This document shows positions 11,833 to 21,505 of a stretch of DNA of 28,409 nucleotides, one piece after another. The translations under genes were made by a program, and so were the position numbers. This DNA comes from a virus, in IMG/VR virus record IMGVR_UViG_3300025889_000715, positions 1-28,409 of that record; one strand, written 5' to 3'. Under the pieces are notes generated by a model. That model saw only the letters and a list, made by a program, of their open reading frames with translations. It ran no database searches and was not told where the DNA came from. Position 1 is the stretch's first letter. Each line of letters starts with the position of its first letter.

Positions 11833-14085
11833 TTAGATGGTTGTTTCGAAAGCCTTAAATCTCGTATGCACGTTCAAATCATCAGAAGTGCTAGCAAAGG
11901 CCGTATCCGTTAGCAAAGTAAGATCACTATAGAGAGATTGTATGGCTTGGCTGCCACTCACTGACATTTGCAAATTCGTATAAGCCCCATTAATAATGGC
12001 AAAACCACAATGATGAAACTGACTATGAAAGGTCCAATCTATCCAATAAGGCAAAATAATGTTAAGAGTACCGCCACCAACACCATTCGTGCAATTGCCC
12101 TGGCCAGAAGTTGAAAAAGCTACTGTGCAAAACCCATCTAGCCCGATGTGATAACGATAGCTTCCATCACCACTCGCCCACGTTGGTTCAGTTCCAGAAG
12201 AATAGATAAATCCATTCGATCCGCTATAATGATCCGCCGGCATGATCCAAGTTTTCTGCCTAAACGGCGTAGTCGTTATGCCGTCGCCATAAGCACTTGA
12301 AAAACTCTGAACAGTCCAGTCCCCACCCGTACCAGTCTTTTGCATCGTTAAACCACCAATAAGCTTACATGGCTTAGAAGCATGCGAACTCGTTACATCA
12401 GTAGTCGTTAAGAAAAACATTTCGTAAGGACTTCTAGTGCCAGCCGCCACCCCCTTATATGAAATATATGTGCCTTGCGGACTTCGATTAAAAGTAGGAC
12501 ACCTTGAAATGGCGATGATGCAGTTAGCGTCTGTGTTGTCACCGTTGACGGCATAAATATAAAATGGAGCATCTTGAGCCCAACCAATCCCACTTTCAGT
12601 GCCAAAATGATGCCCACTAAAAGAACTACTGCCGCCGTCATCTACAAAACTTTGTGCGGCTGTAAGTTTAAGTAGTATGAGTTGCCCTGTCGTTGTTGAT
12701 GGTAAAACAACGTAACCAGGATTACTCGAACTTAATGCTGATCCAGCTGCGTCTGTAATCGTAAGTGTGCTCGATGAATAGGTGATGCCTAAATTAACAG
12801 TCGTCGAATAAGCAAGATCACTTGTTATAATCTGAGCATCTACATTCGCATTGACCGTCAGATTGCCTGTCAAAACAGAAGCATTCGTAGATGTGCTGTT
12901 GATGAAATAGTTGCCCGAATAAGAATTGTTGTCAGCGATAAACGCATTATTTGTGCCCGCTGTTTGCGTCTCACCATAAAAATTTGTGAGGCGCGTTATA
13001 GTATTCGACGCTCCCTTCGAAGCACTAGCCGCATAAAATGCTCTAACAATAGGAGTTGTAAACGAAGCATTCGCTGTCGTCGGGACCGAAACGATCACAT
13101 CACCTAAAGTCGTTGCAGCACTTGTAAAAGCCGTATCGACATAAACCGCTCTTTGAGACGCTCCCGTTAAAAATCCACTCGCATCTGATGTGACTCGAAA
13201 TTCGATGCCAGCATTAAGCCCAGAACTCACCCCTATGCCGGCGTTTCTAGAAATTTGTTGTGAGCCATGAGTCACATGGGCCTGAGTTCCCCCAGAAGCC
13301 CCGATTGTAAAAAGACCAGCGGCTGAAATAGTAAAGACTGTTGATGTTGTAAGATCAGCTCCGATGCCAATCTTAAAAGCTTGTGTCGCCGAATAATCGA
13401 GACCCAGCGACCACCAATTCGTTGAATTAGCATTCAATCTCACATAACAATCTTCTGTCGTCGTATTTGTCAGTTGAAGATGCGCACCAGAGGCCCCACC
13501 ATTAGAAATTTGAAAATATCCATAAATGATATGACTTTGAGTTCCTCCACTCGCCCCGAAAGTTAAAAGTCCAGAAGTATCGATGTTAATATATTCATTT
13601 GTCCCAAGTGCTGTACCCTTACATAAACTAAAATCACCAGACGTATCATCGCGACCCCATATCCATGCGTTCGTCGTATCTCCCGACTCATAGGCAGTAA
13701 AAAAAGCATCCCCAGATCCAGACGCTTTAGAAACAGCCGCTATACTAACATTTGAAGTCCCAGACGTGCTCGTTACTCTAAAAATACTAGCAGCCGCAGA
13801 AACAAGATCTAAAGTAGCAGCAGCATTTCGCCACAAACCGAGGGTTGTCTCAGATGTAAACGAAAACGCCGGTGCTGTTGACGCTCCGTCGGTCGCTCGA
13901 ATTACTCCTGTAAAACTAGAAATCCCAGTGATAGCTAAGGTTCCAGCGAAAGTTCCATTGTTAACTGAAATGTCTTTAGTGCCGTCACTGAGGCCATTAA
14001 TAATGTCTGTGAAGTTCGTATTCACATCGGCCGATACGATAATGGCCCCCGCTGAAAATGTGTTCGTTACTGATGTAAAAGCCAT
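11833..14085 (-). CDS. putative tail fibre / spike, 750 aa
   Basis: The N-terminus, MAFTSVTNTFSAGAIIVSAD then VNTNFTDIINGLSDGTKD, is a widespread virion-attachment opening of phage fibre proteins. The shaft is beta-rich with internal repeats: GLLTFGASGGTQSHIIYG and GLFTIGASGGTQAHVTHG. The C-terminal 270 residues are globular-like, with aromatic and Cys residues (HHFGTESGIGWAQDAPFYIY, FHSQFHHCGFAIINGAY), a likely receptor-binding head. It lies between virion genes and the lysis cassette, the usual place for a podovirus fibre. It shares length and style with the 751-aa protein at 1824-4079 but not obvious sequence identity. Confidence 0.75.
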   Translation of the reverse strand: MAFTSVTNTFSAGAIIVSADVNTNFTDIINGLSDGTKDISVNNGTFAGTLAITGISSFTGVIRATDGASTAPAFSFTSETTLGLWRNAAATLDLVSAAASIFRVTSTSGTSNVSIAAVSKASGSGDAFFTAYESGDTTNAWIWGRDDTSGDFSLCKGTALGTNEYINIDTSGLLTFGASGGTQSHIIYGYFQISNGGASGAHLQLTNTTTEDCYVRLNANSTNWWSLGLDYSATQAFKIGIGADLTTSTVFTISAAGLFTIGASGGTQAHVTHGSQQISRNAGIGVSSGLNAGIEFRVTSDASGFLTGASQRAVYVDTAFTSAATTLGDVIVSVPTTANASFTTPIVRAFYAASASKGASNTITRLTNFYGETQTAGTNNAFIADNNSYSGNYFINSTSTNASVLTGNLTVNANVDAQIITSDLAYSTTVNLGITYSSSTLTITDAAGSALSSSNPGYVVLPSTTTGQLILLKLTAAQSFVDDGGSSSFSGHHFGTESGIGWAQDAPFYIYAVNGDNTDANCIIAISRCPTFNRSPQGTYISYKGVAAGTRSPYEMFFLTTTDVTSSHASKPCKLIGGLTMQKTGTGGDWTVQSFSSAYGDGITTTPFRQKTWIMPADHYSGSNGFIYSSGTEPTWASGDGSYRYHIGLDGFCTVAFSTSGQGNCTNGVGGGTLNIILPYWIDWTFHSQFHHCGFAIINGAYTNLQMSVSGSQAIQSLYSDLTLLTDTAFASTSDDLNVHTRFKAFETTI

Positions 14086-14088
14086 AAC

Positions 14089-14250
14089 CTATTTTCCCTT
14101 CTTCATTCGCCTTTTGGCGGCCTTATTTATAGCCTGTCGCTGTATGGAATACGCTATAGCAATCGCCTGCTTTGGATCTTTTCCCGCAGCTATTTCTCTC
14201 TCTATATTCTTATCACGCGCTTTTTTTGATTTTCCATGAATGAGCGGCAT
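14089..14250 (-). CDS. small basic phage protein, 53 aa (MPLI...SKKA type)
   Basis: Read directly from the minus strand: ATG at 14250-14248 overlaps the TAA of the upstream gene (TAATG), and TAG is at 14091-14089. The protein starts [20 protein letters not shown] and continues [20 protein letters not shown], ending KRRMKKGK. Short proteins with MPL(I/V)-GKSKKA ... AGKPQKQA(L/I)AIAY occur widely in virion-gene clusters of many phages, as I recall, with unknown function, perhaps DNA-associated because of their charge. A plus-strand ORF across 13766-14239 is its antisense shadow. Confidence 0.75.
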   Translation of the reverse strand: MPLIHGKSKKARDKNIEREIAAGKDPKQAIAIAYSIQRQAINKAAKRRMKKGK

Positions 14251-15812
14251 TAAAATCCCCTTCCTTGAGGTCTAAGATCTTGAGACGGTCTTTCGGTTAA
14301 TTGATCTGGCGTTGGAATCTGTTTTTTGGGTGTTATTAAATTGAGTAAACCCGTTACTTTTAAGGCATCATCTAGTCCGCGTGGTGAGGCGCCTTCTATA
14401 AATTTAGCGGCTGCGTCCAGAGCGCTAGCAGCTACCTGGTTTCCCCTCGTGCGAACAAGTTTATTGGCTAGCCCCACAGGTATGGCAGCCAAAAGACCCG
14501 AAGGACCGCCTGTAGCAAAAGTGCCCGCTATAGCCGCCGTCCCGGCGGATCCGTAATCAGTCAGACTAAACCATCTATTTTTACTTTGCCTAGACACTGT
14601 TTTAGAAATCAATGATTGAGCATCTTTCAAGTTCCTAAAACTTTCCTTCGCAGCCACAAATCCGTTAGTCATTTCTGGATGAGCGGCTTTTAATGCCACA
14701 TCAATGCCTTCTTCTATTTTGTTATTTAAAAGCCTATAAACATTTTGAAATGCATCCCTCGAAAGACTGTCACCAGATTTAGAAAATTTTGCTTTAGCTA
14801 ATTCCAAAAGTCGTTTTTCTTTTTGGGCCTCGACAAAACTAAGAGCTTTTTTTCCGTGAACAATTAAAAAGTTATCGGCCCATCTGTCGACTTCCTTTGC
14901 CACATCTAATGTAGAGGCTTTATTCGAAAGAGGAGTTACTATTGTGCTTTTAATATCCTGAACAATGTCAGCAGCGTTTAATTGTTTGACAGCTGAATTA
15001 GCTTCAGCAGCCTTATCAGCCGTTTTGGCATAAAACCCAACCTGCTCACCAACATCATCAACCGATTTATTAACACGGGATAAAATAGTTTTATAACTGG
15101 CACCAGGAGTCACTATTTTCCGAGCTAATAATTCTCCTCCTACAGCGGTCGCTCTGTTTTGATCGACAATCTTATCTGCTGCCTTTCCTAGTGGTTTGAG
15201 AGAATCAAAAGAAAACTGATCGGCAACATTCTTAAGTTTATTAGACAGCTTAAGAGATTTAAGTGCTTGTCTACCAAGTGATGCCAAAGAATAAAGACCA
15301 AAGCCAAGTTCGGTTGCCCCCTGAGCGGTAGACACCTCTTCTTGAAAAGGCTTTTGAACTTCTTTTTCCTCTTGGAATTTTTTCGAGAATTCAGGAGATT
15401 CACCGGTAACAATACTTTTAATTCCACGCGCGCCGGCTCTGATTCCGGGCGCTATTGTTTCTTGTATTCTTAATTCTGGAAGGACAGCACTTTCCCCAGC
15501 TTTTTTAAGTCTTTCAATCGGTCCGCCTGATTCTGTTAAGGCTGCTCTTCCCAATATTTCTATTCCTCTTGGTATATTGAGAGGATTAACGGCTTCTGTC
15601 GCGCCAATAGCTACACCAGCTAATTGCTTTCCAACTTCAGGAATGGATTCTTTAAATTGACCTATAATATCCTTACCAGGCTTTCTAGGTTCGTCGATAA
15701 CCTCAAACGGCTTGCCAGGATCGAACGTAACCTGCGCTTTTCCGTTCTCAGAACTAACAACCTCAAATGGTTTATTAGGGTCAAAAAGTATTTTTTTCCT
15801 ATTGTTGCTCAT
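14250..15812 (-). CDS. putative internal virion / ejection protein, 520 aa
   Basis: ATG at 15812 ([20 protein letters not shown]) is preferred over an in-frame start at 15851: it has GGAAA just upstream and limits overlap with the preceding gene to 14 bases. The N-terminus carries two copies of FDP(N/G)KPFEV(V/I) (about residues 9-18 and 29-38). Long amphipathic helices follow, with a Gly/Ala hydrophobic stretch near residues 425-455 ([20 protein letters not shown]). Large helical proteins downstream of the nozzle gene in podoviruses form the internal core ejected into the host. No enzymatic motif was recognised. Confidence 0.6.
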   Translation of the reverse strand: MSNNRKKILFDPNKPFEVVSSENGKAQVTFDPGKPFEVIDEPRKPGKDIIGQFKESIPEVGKQLAGVAIGATEAVNPLNIPRGIEILGRAALTESGGPIERLKKAGESAVLPELRIQETIAPGIRAGARGIKSIVTGESPEFSKKFQEEKEVQKPFQEEVSTAQGATELGFGLYSLASLGRQALKSLKLSNKLKNVADQFSFDSLKPLGKAADKIVDQNRATAVGGELLARKIVTPGASYKTILSRVNKSVDDVGEQVGFYAKTADKAAEANSAVKQLNAADIVQDIKSTIVTPLSNKASTLDVAKEVDRWADNFLIVHGKKALSFVEAQKEKRLLELAKAKFSKSGDSLSRDAFQNVYRLLNNKIEEGIDVALKAAHPEMTNGFVAAKESFRNLKDAQSLISKTVSRQSKNRWFSLTDYGSAGTAAIAGTFATGGPSGLLAAIPVGLANKLVRTRGNQVAASALDAAAKFIEGASPRGLDDALKVTGLLNLITPKKQIPTPDQLTERPSQDLRPQGRGF

Positions 15813-16989
15813 AGTTTCCAGTTCTCTCGTTGAGAATGAAAGTAACACCATTTTGCTTAACTATTTTGGGCCTTGATGGTTCCTGTTTAGGTTGTGACTG
15901 TGGCTGAGCGGCGTTTTGATTTGATTTGATTAAAATATCACTAAATATTTCAGCCTGTTCTTTAGAAAGACCCTCAAAAGCATCCGCCTTGAGTTCAGGG
16001 CCATATTCCCTAATAATCTGCTTATAGATATCTTCATCCGATATACCACGCGATCTTGCGCGCGATATGATATCTTTATCAGCCTCCGCCTGAATAATTA
16101 ACTGAGCCTTGTGAAGTCTTTCAGCGGTCTGAGCGATATCTTGTCTTTGTTCTGGGCTAAGTCTTTCGCCCGCCGTTATCTTTGCGTACCAAGATTGAAT
16201 GTTTTGGCCAAGAGATCCCGTTGAAGCGGCCACCGCAAATTCACCCTCTCTAACAGAAGAACCAGGATCTAGCGTTCTCTCAAAAGATTTAATTAAAGAT
16301 AAATCACCAAACGCCGAAGGATCGTTAGCACCAGCTCTTATTTTAAGAATAGACGTTTTAGATGACTGGGTGTTTTTAAACACCGGAGAATTTTCTCTCT
16401 GGTCTATAAGTTTATCAATACGTCCAATCTGTTCTTTTTGATCGGGCATTCCAACTTGCTCTGCCTCTTTTTGTGTCTTAATAGCCTGAGCTTTTTTAAG
16501 AGAAAGCTCCGCCTCACGTAACTGCCTTGATAGAGCATCTCCCTCGACGAGAAAGCCCAAATCTCCCTCTGTGGGCAAAACGATACTTCCACCTTTTCGT
16601 AAATCATTTATTTGATCCGCCTGAACAAGCCTACCAAGGCCCTTCGACGTATAATCGATTGCACTGTTTACAGGAAGCCTTGAAGCCTTTGTAGTATAAT
16701 AATTAGGCGTTCCGTCAAATGAAATAGAAAAAGCCGAAGGATTGTTAGGCACTTCTTCCGGCTTAATTGAAACAAAGTCCTTTTGCAGATTAGCCTTAAG
16801 CTTTTGCTCCTCCACTTGTTGGTTCTTTTCTTGAATATCAATCTGACGACTTCTTTGAAACGCATCGGCGACATTCGCGCCCGTATTAATTAACTGCCCA
16901 GCGACTTGAAGTCCTTGAAGAACCTGTTCAAAGGTTGATGTCTTTTTTTCTCTCGGACGATTTGGTTGAGCTACTGCTATGAGTGCCAT
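15799..16989 (-). CDS. putative internal virion protein, 396 aa
   Basis: A mostly helical, Gln-rich protein starting MALIAVAQPNRPREKKTSTF. It has a long coiled-coil-like run at about residues 45-72 (SRQIDIQEKNQQVEEQKLKA), a second at 130-180 and a Pro/Gln-rich linker near the end (QPQSQPKQEPSRP), closing with [15 protein letters not shown]. Position between the 163-aa glycine/alanine-rich protein and the 520-aa protein fits a set of ejection proteins. It ends overlapping the next gene by 14 bases. No family motif was recognised. Confidence 0.55.
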   Translation of the reverse strand: MALIAVAQPNRPREKKTSTFEQVLQGLQVAGQLINTGANVADAFQRSRQIDIQEKNQQVEEQKLKANLQKDFVSIKPEEVPNNPSAFSISFDGTPNYYTTKASRLPVNSAIDYTSKGLGRLVQADQINDLRKGGSIVLPTEGDLGFLVEGDALSRQLREAELSLKKAQAIKTQKEAEQVGMPDQKEQIGRIDKLIDQRENSPVFKNTQSSKTSILKIRAGANDPSAFGDLSLIKSFERTLDPGSSVREGEFAVAASTGSLGQNIQSWYAKITAGERLSPEQRQDIAQTAERLHKAQLIIQAEADKDIISRARSRGISDEDIYKQIIREYGPELKADAFEGLSKEQAEIFSDILIKSNQNAAQPQSQPKQEPSRPKIVKQNGVTFILNERTGNYEQQ

Positions 16990-16992
16990 AAA

Positions 16993-17484
16993 TTATCCCA
17001 CCATTCCTCTCGCTTTTTTCTGAGCCGCCAATATAAATGGCTCATAAGTTTGTCTCGTTCGATCATCTAGTGTTTGTATGGCTGCCTGTGATTGATTGAG
17101 TTGAGCAAGTATTGCTTGCGGATCCGATTGCAGCCTTCGATTCACTGATTGAAGCGGCGCCTGTGTTTTAAGATCCCCACCTTTGACTTCTTTAGGATCT
17201 ATAATGTTTCCAAGAGCGCCTGCGCCTCCAACCGCACCCGCTGCCCCACCAAGACCAGCCGCTAGTCCACCACCAGCAGCCGCTCCACCAGCAGCTGCCC
17301 CTGCACCAGCACCCGCTGCCCCTGCACCGGCTACCGCAGGAGCCGCAGCTCCTCCTGTTCCCGCTATGGCAGCAACACCCGCTCCTATAGCGAGAGCCCC
17401 GCCAAGGCCCCCAGAGATCGCTCCAAATAGCCCACCACTTTCTTCAACTGGCTTTTTTCTCTGTATAATTGGTTGAAGTGCCAT
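16993..17484 (-). CDS. Gly/Ala-rich membrane-active virion protein, 163 aa
   Basis: Residues about 18-95 are almost wholly Gly and Ala with glycine-zipper spacing (SGGLFGAISGGLGGALAIGA and later AGAGAGAAAGGAAAGGGLAA). A helical tail follows (PQAILAQLNQSQAAIQTLDD). Small proteins of this type in podovirus ejection clusters may insert in membranes and help make the DNA channel. It starts 3 bases before the 303-aa gene ends and runs with it in the same operon. The base composition is more GC-rich here because of Gly/Ala codons. Confidence 0.6.
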   Translation of the reverse strand: MALQPIIQRKKPVEESGGLFGAISGGLGGALAIGAGVAAIAGTGGAAAPAVAGAGAAGAGAGAAAGGAAAGGGLAAGLGGAAGAVGGAGALGNIIDPKEVKGGDLKTQAPLQSVNRRLQSDPQAILAQLNQSQAAIQTLDDRTRQTYEPFILAAQKKARGMVG

Positions 17485-17486
17485 GA

Positions 17487-18398
17487 TTAAATCCTCGCCG
17501 CCAATATTTGATTAAAAGGAACACCCGCCTGAGCTTTTTTATAATCGTCCGCGTTTGGTACTCTGCCATAAGGAAACCGACTGAAATATGAATCCAACTC
17601 TCTATTTGTTCTCGCGTTAACACCCGCAGATAGCTGAGTATCGATAGATCCAGATTGGCTTGGATTTTGTCCCAAAAGTGTTCCTACATCTGTTCCGAGA
17701 ATACCAGCAATCTCTCCAACCTTTCTGATATCTAAATCTTCTAGAGCGACGACCTTATTAAAAAGGTTTGTAGCGACGTTCTGTTGATATTCGAGATTAA
17801 ATTGGCGACGTTGCTCGTCCAGTTGAGCGCCAGCTAAGCTAATCTGCTGTTGTTGAAGGGCTCGACTTAAGGCACTTTCACCCGCCGCAAACTCCTGAGA
17901 TCCTAGTCTCTCCCGGGTGGCAAACTCTCTTTGTCTTCCGGCTTCTCCTGCTGCAAACTCCTGAGATCCAAGACGCTCACCTGTTACAAACTTTCTTTGC
18001 TCGCCAGCCTGTCCTGCTGCAAATTCTTGAGAGCCGAGACGCTCACCTGTTACAAATGTTCTTTGTTTTCCAGCTTCTTCTCCGGAAAATAAACGCTGTT
18101 TTCCAGCCTCTTCACCAGCAAATAGACGTTGTTTTTCGGCCTCTCCAGACTGAAACTGTTGCCCCTCTTTAATGAGTCTCTCTTCTCTTTCTAGCTGGTT
18201 CTTTTGAACATCAATGCCTGCTAGCTGCTGAGCAAGGTCAGCTTGTGCTTGCTGCCCAGCCTGCGATTCAAGCCTTGAGAGAGCTCCGCTTGAAAGCCTT
18301 CCGGTGAATCGCTGTTGTAGTCTTCTTTGCGCAGCCTCTTGGCTTTGTTGAGCCTGCCTTCTTAAGCCCGCTTTAATTGTCTCAAATGGATCTGCCAT
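17487..18398 (-). CDS. coiled-coil virion protein with 11/22-residue repeats, 303 aa
   Basis: Gln/Ala/Arg-rich and helical. Residues about 85-175 are 11-residue repeats; GERLGSQEFAAG recurs at residues 118, 140 and 162 with an exact 22-residue period, alternating with GEAGRQREFAT-like units. Hendecad repeats give right-handed coiled coils. The C-terminal 100 residues are unique (LFNKVVALEDLDIRKVGEIA, ending GVPFNQILAARI). GGGGGAG lies just before the ATG. Together with its neighbours it is a likely internal core or ejection protein; a long helical rod spanning the head or the periplasm is possible. Confidence 0.6.
   Translation of the reverse strand: MADPFETIKAGLRRQAQQSQEAAQRRLQQRFTGRLSSGALSRLESQAGQQAQADLAQQLAGIDVQKNQLEREERLIKEGQQFQSGEAEKQRLFAGEEAGKQRLFSGEEAGKQRTFVTGERLGSQEFAAGQAGEQRKFVTGERLGSQEFAAGEAGRQREFATRERLGSQEFAAGESALSRALQQQQISLAGAQLDEQRRQFNLEYQQNVATNLFNKVVALEDLDIRKVGEIAGILGTDVGTLLGQNPSQSGSIDTQLSAGVNARTNRELDSYFSRFPYGRVPNADDYKKAQAGVPFNQILAARI
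17874..18146. repeat. 33/66-bp tandem repeats in the coiled-coil virion gene
   Basis: This segment encodes the hendecad block. Three copies of a 66-bp unit encoding GERLGSQEFAAG plus an 11-residue partner are clear, and further 33-bp units (GEEAGKQRLFS twice) precede them. Copy number could vary between related phages by recombination. Confidence 0.7.
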
Positions 18399-18407
18399 GT
18401 GCTCCCC

Positions 18408-20309
18408 CTATGCGCTCGCTCGTCTACGAGCTCGCAGGATATATTCAATAGCCGCCCGACTTATTTTGAAAGCCTGGCCAGCCGTGTTCTGATTTGTAAA
18501 CTTAAACTTAATGCGTCGTCCGTTCGTTGTGCCGAGGTCGACATAGAATTCCTTTTCCGTATCATTGGCCCCGAAAATATCTACATCCCAAATGGCCGTG
18601 TCCCAAAGACCACCCGATGAAAGAAGATTGATTTGGCTTAACTCTCCATCACCAGGCTCGAAATCTGTTTTCGAATAGACATTCGCATTCCAATTACCCA
18701 AAAGAGTCGCCCAAATGTAAACACCCCTAAAGTCCTTATGATTCTGGGCGTGCTTATCATCTGTATGAAAGTATTTCGTCTCAAAATAAGAATTAATAGC
18801 CGAACCACTATCACTATAGAGACTTGTCTTATCGAGCTCTAATATTTGCCCAACGCCTTCGCCCGACGTGGTGCCGAAGAGTTTGTTGTCAAATACAAAG
18901 AGATGGCCAATCGAGAGACCTGTCCAAGGAAGCCAAGAACCAATTTGCTTAGGTAAAGTCCTTCTTTGATAGTCATAAACATAAATCCTATTATTTGTCG
19001 CATTCGAGTATGGGACGGTGATATAAATCTTATTTTTCCAATGGACGCCATTGATGTCGTTAAAAGCGGCTTTCGAAAAATTAAGGATATCTGGCTCAAT
19101 ACGAAAACTTGCTATTTCTGTCCTGATTCCGCCGATGTCTGTGCTTATAGCTTCATTGGTCGGATTAATTCCTGATAGGGTCACAAATCCTGTGGCATTA
19201 TCAGCAATCATTCCCAAATACATCAATTGATCTTGAAACGTCACATTAAACTGGGCATTCGATCCATAAGAGGTATTTGTCTTAAGAAGAATATAATTAG
19301 CAGGGTCATTGTCAGCTAAATAAAGCATAAATACTTCATTTGTATTCTTAATCATTACAAGTGCGTCGCTTGTCACCCCAAGAGAGGTTATTTTTCCGTC
19401 TCCTTTGCCCGCGAGTTCAAAGTTCGCAGCCTTAAATGTGTAAGGGTTTCCTATCTCTGAATAAAAAACGTTTGACGGATTATCAGGGTCAACAATCCAA
19501 AGTCGATCTTTGTGTGCTTTAATTAAAGTGTAATCCGCAGGACCACCGGCATCTGTGTCGCTCAAAGTGACGAGGTCAGTATCGCTCGTCTCATCCTTAT
19601 AAGTGGTCGTTGAGTTATCTGCTATCTCGTCGACATAATAATAAGTTGTTCCACCTGTTTTCGTTCTATGAACCTGTCTTCGAACAACTCCATAACTTAC
19701 AGGAGCTGTCGGAATACCCGTAAGTGAAGCGATTGAGCTTGTTGTACCAAAGTCGATTGTGACAGCACTGCCTAGATCTCCCACAACCAGGTCTGAGTTT
19801 ACATACGTAAACTTCCACATATAAACGCCCGTATTAGGGCCTGCGGTTGTCGCTGTTGAAACAAGAGCTGCTGATGGGGTCTCTATTTTATGACGAGTGA
19901 AATCTGATCCGTTCCATTTATAGGGCGTTCCGCCATCACTCATATAAAGATAGCCATTATAAGGAGCATAAACGATGTTTGTTTGATTGGTGAAAACGCC
20001 GTCTGCCGAAGGAACCGTGATGAGAGTAGTTCCGGTTGTTAGATACATCATTGATGAGTTGTACCAACAAATTAGCTGACTATCGCCACTCGTAGGCTGA
20101 AAGCTTGTTGCTCCATAAAATGTCCCCGTGCCTAATGTCTGAATCGTAAGAGCGGTTGAACCATATCGCGTTCTAATTGCGCCGGTGTCTTCTGTATCAC
20201 AATTGAGCGTATCTGGACTTTCAGCCACATCGATAACATGCGAATTACTTTTATTATGGAGTCCGCCATCGAAGAATGGGATTTCATAAATGAAACGATT
20301 GTTTGGCAT
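18408..20309 (-). CDS. tail nozzle / stabilisation protein, 633 aa
   Basis: A long beta-rich protein with propeller-like strands: IYEIPFFDGGLHNKSNSHVI, then DTLNCDTEDTGAIRTRYGST. In podoviruses this opening (the protein lists ascending residues of G-L-x-x-K plus G-I-RTR-G) marks the tail nozzle, such as P22 gp10 or T7 gp12 types. HKDRLWIVDPDNPSNVFYSE and the repeated DNK/YDYQ strands continue the pattern, and the end is basic (YILRARRRASA). It is coupled to the adaptor gene by a TAATG overlap. The nozzle closes the portal channel and carries fibres. Confidence 0.75.
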   Translation of the reverse strand: MPNNRFIYEIPFFDGGLHNKSNSHVIDVAESPDTLNCDTEDTGAIRTRYGSTALTIQTLGTGTFYGATSFQPTSGDSQLICWYNSSMMYLTTGTTLITVPSADGVFTNQTNIVYAPYNGYLYMSDGGTPYKWNGSDFTRHKIETPSAALVSTATTAGPNTGVYMWKFTYVNSDLVVGDLGSAVTIDFGTTSSIASLTGIPTAPVSYGVVRRQVHRTKTGGTTYYYVDEIADNSTTTYKDETSDTDLVTLSDTDAGGPADYTLIKAHKDRLWIVDPDNPSNVFYSEIGNPYTFKAANFELAGKGDGKITSLGVTSDALVMIKNTNEVFMLYLADNDPANYILLKTNTSYGSNAQFNVTFQDQLMYLGMIADNATGFVTLSGINPTNEAISTDIGGIRTEIASFRIEPDILNFSKAAFNDINGVHWKNKIYITVPYSNATNNRIYVYDYQRRTLPKQIGSWLPWTGLSIGHLFVFDNKLFGTTSGEGVGQILELDKTSLYSDSGSAINSYFETKYFHTDDKHAQNHKDFRGVYIWATLLGNWNANVYSKTDFEPGDGELSQINLLSSGGLWDTAIWDVDIFGANDTEKEFYVDLGTTNGRRIKFKFTNQNTAGQAFKISRAAIEYILRARRRASA

Positions 20310-20962
20310 TAAACAAGTCCTAATGTGTTCGCAATACTTTGGTCCTCACTTTGAACAATGTTAAAGTGATCGCGACGACGTCTCTCTTGCATAAATTTGC
20401 GCATGTCCTCTAAAGAAGATCGCCAGAGTGTTAAATGATCATTCGCCCTCGCTGAATCGCCTTCTTTGAGATAAATCCTATAGGTAACGTAATCTACGAA
20501 ATAATGATGTAAAACTATAGGTGCAGCTATTGTCGTGCTTACCGAAACAGCATCATGATATTTATAACCGTAAAGCTTGATCGTATCGCTACTCGTGTCA
20601 GGCGTAGGAACAAGCTTAAGATTATCTCCGAAAAGATTGTAATGTCTCGGAGTCCCCGAAGCTGGATCTGATGATATCGCTGATTGAAGCTTATCAATTT
20701 CAACAAGAGTCGAAGGCCTAAGCTTTAGATTATTGTATTCAACTCTTTTAATAGAAATGAAGCCCGTTGGGAGCGTATAGTCTGCCTGATCGGCTACGCT
20801 TGTAAGGCTAGAGCTGTCCGTTGCTTCAATAATGAGAGCTTTTGCTGCCGCCTCATTGAGACCGAAAGTTAAATAGGAATAAAGTTCACTATCAGAAACA
20901 AAGGTTGATCCTTCGTTATTGCTCGCCTGCCTCGCCGCTGTGATGATCTCTAGTGCTGTCAC
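20309..20962 (-). CDS. head-to-tail adaptor protein, 217 aa
   Basis: GTG at 20962 starts MTALEIITAARQASNNEGST, then FVSDSELYSYLTFGLNEAAA: a helix, a short loop and a second helix, the standard opening of podovirus adaptor proteins (T7 gp11 and P22 gp4-like group). The central beta part has DYTLPTGFISIKRVEY and LKLVPTPDTSSDTIKLYGYK, then a helical C-terminal half (VDYVTYRIYLKEGDSARAND) and a basic RRRRDHF. It binds under the portal and accepts the nozzle, whose gene follows by TAATG. Its start lies 47 bases inside the preceding gene. Confidence 0.7.
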   Translation of the reverse strand: MTALEIITAARQASNNEGSTFVSDSELYSYLTFGLNEAAAKALIIEATDSSSLTSVADQADYTLPTGFISIKRVEYNNLKLRPSTLVEIDKLQSAISSDPASGTPRHYNLFGDNLKLVPTPDTSSDTIKLYGYKYHDAVSVSTTIAAPIVLHHYFVDYVTYRIYLKEGDSARANDHLTLWRSSLEDMRKFMQERRRRDHFNIVQSEDQSIANTLGLV

Positions 20963-21455
20963 GTTTTGGACGCCCTTTCTTCTTGGGCGCTTCCAAAGCT
21001 GTTATTCGATCATTCAAGTTCTCTAGGACCGAAAGAAGCTTTGTAAGCTTATCATCATTCTTTTGAGATTGAGCAGCGAGTTTCTTATCAAGCTCTTCAT
21101 TCACCTGTGGAACAAATTTGTCTTTGTTCTCATCCAAATGCGCTTTCAGTTCTTTTTCAGTTGCAAATATCTTACCGTCCGCATGGCTGATAAATCCTGT
21201 TGCCTCTTGAACATCACTAAATAGTTTCTGCATTTTAAGAGGCTTACATTTGATATATTCACCCGCATCGTTCTTCACGCTTGGATACCATTGACCCATA
21301 AAAAGAACAGCATCGTAATAATCCATATCTACTGAACCACCCGCAGGTATGCGAATAACTTCATCTCGAAATTTCTCCACATGCTCCTCTTTTCCGTGAT
21401 TCCAAATACGGGCGCGCCCTGCTTCTGGTTTTACTATTGGTGAAACCGCTGTCAT
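20916..21455 (-). CDS. hypothetical virion-operon protein with basic C-terminus, 179 aa
   Basis: AAGGAG precedes the ATG. The N-terminal part (about 1-90) looks like a small beta domain (RIWNHGKEEHVEKFRDEVIR, PAGGSVDMDYYDAVLFMGQW). Residues about 95-155 form a charged coiled coil (KELKAHLDENKDKF, KLTKLLSVLENLNDRITALE). The end has KKKGRPKRDS, similar to an AT-hook core (GRP flanked by Lys/Arg). It may bind DNA or be a small structural or assembly factor. It sits between small beta proteins and the adaptor; no family was recognised. Confidence 0.55.
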   Translation of the reverse strand: MTAVSPIVKPEAGRARIWNHGKEEHVEKFRDEVIRIPAGGSVDMDYYDAVLFMGQWYPSVKNDAGEYIKCKPLKMQKLFSDVQEATGFISHADGKIFATEKELKAHLDENKDKFVPQVNEELDKKLAAQSQKNDDKLTKLLSVLENLNDRITALEAPKKKGRPKRDSTRDHHSGEAGEQ

Positions 21456-21505
21456 CTCTCTTCTCCTTTCGCGAGCCCTTAAAAGGGTAGTCGCCGTTCA
21501 ATTAT

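Noticed and set aside
13766-14239. Plus-strand ORF of 157 aa
   Set aside because: It is a shadow of the fibre N-terminus and the 53-aa basic protein on the minus strand.
17183-17476. Plus-strand Pro/Ala-rich ORF of 97 aa
   Set aside because: It is the antisense reading of the Gly/Ala-rich virion protein; Gly/Ala codons give few stops on the other strand.
21476-21487. CCCTT-AA-AAGGG palindrome
   Set aside because: Short and without a following T-run; too weak to call a terminator or operator.
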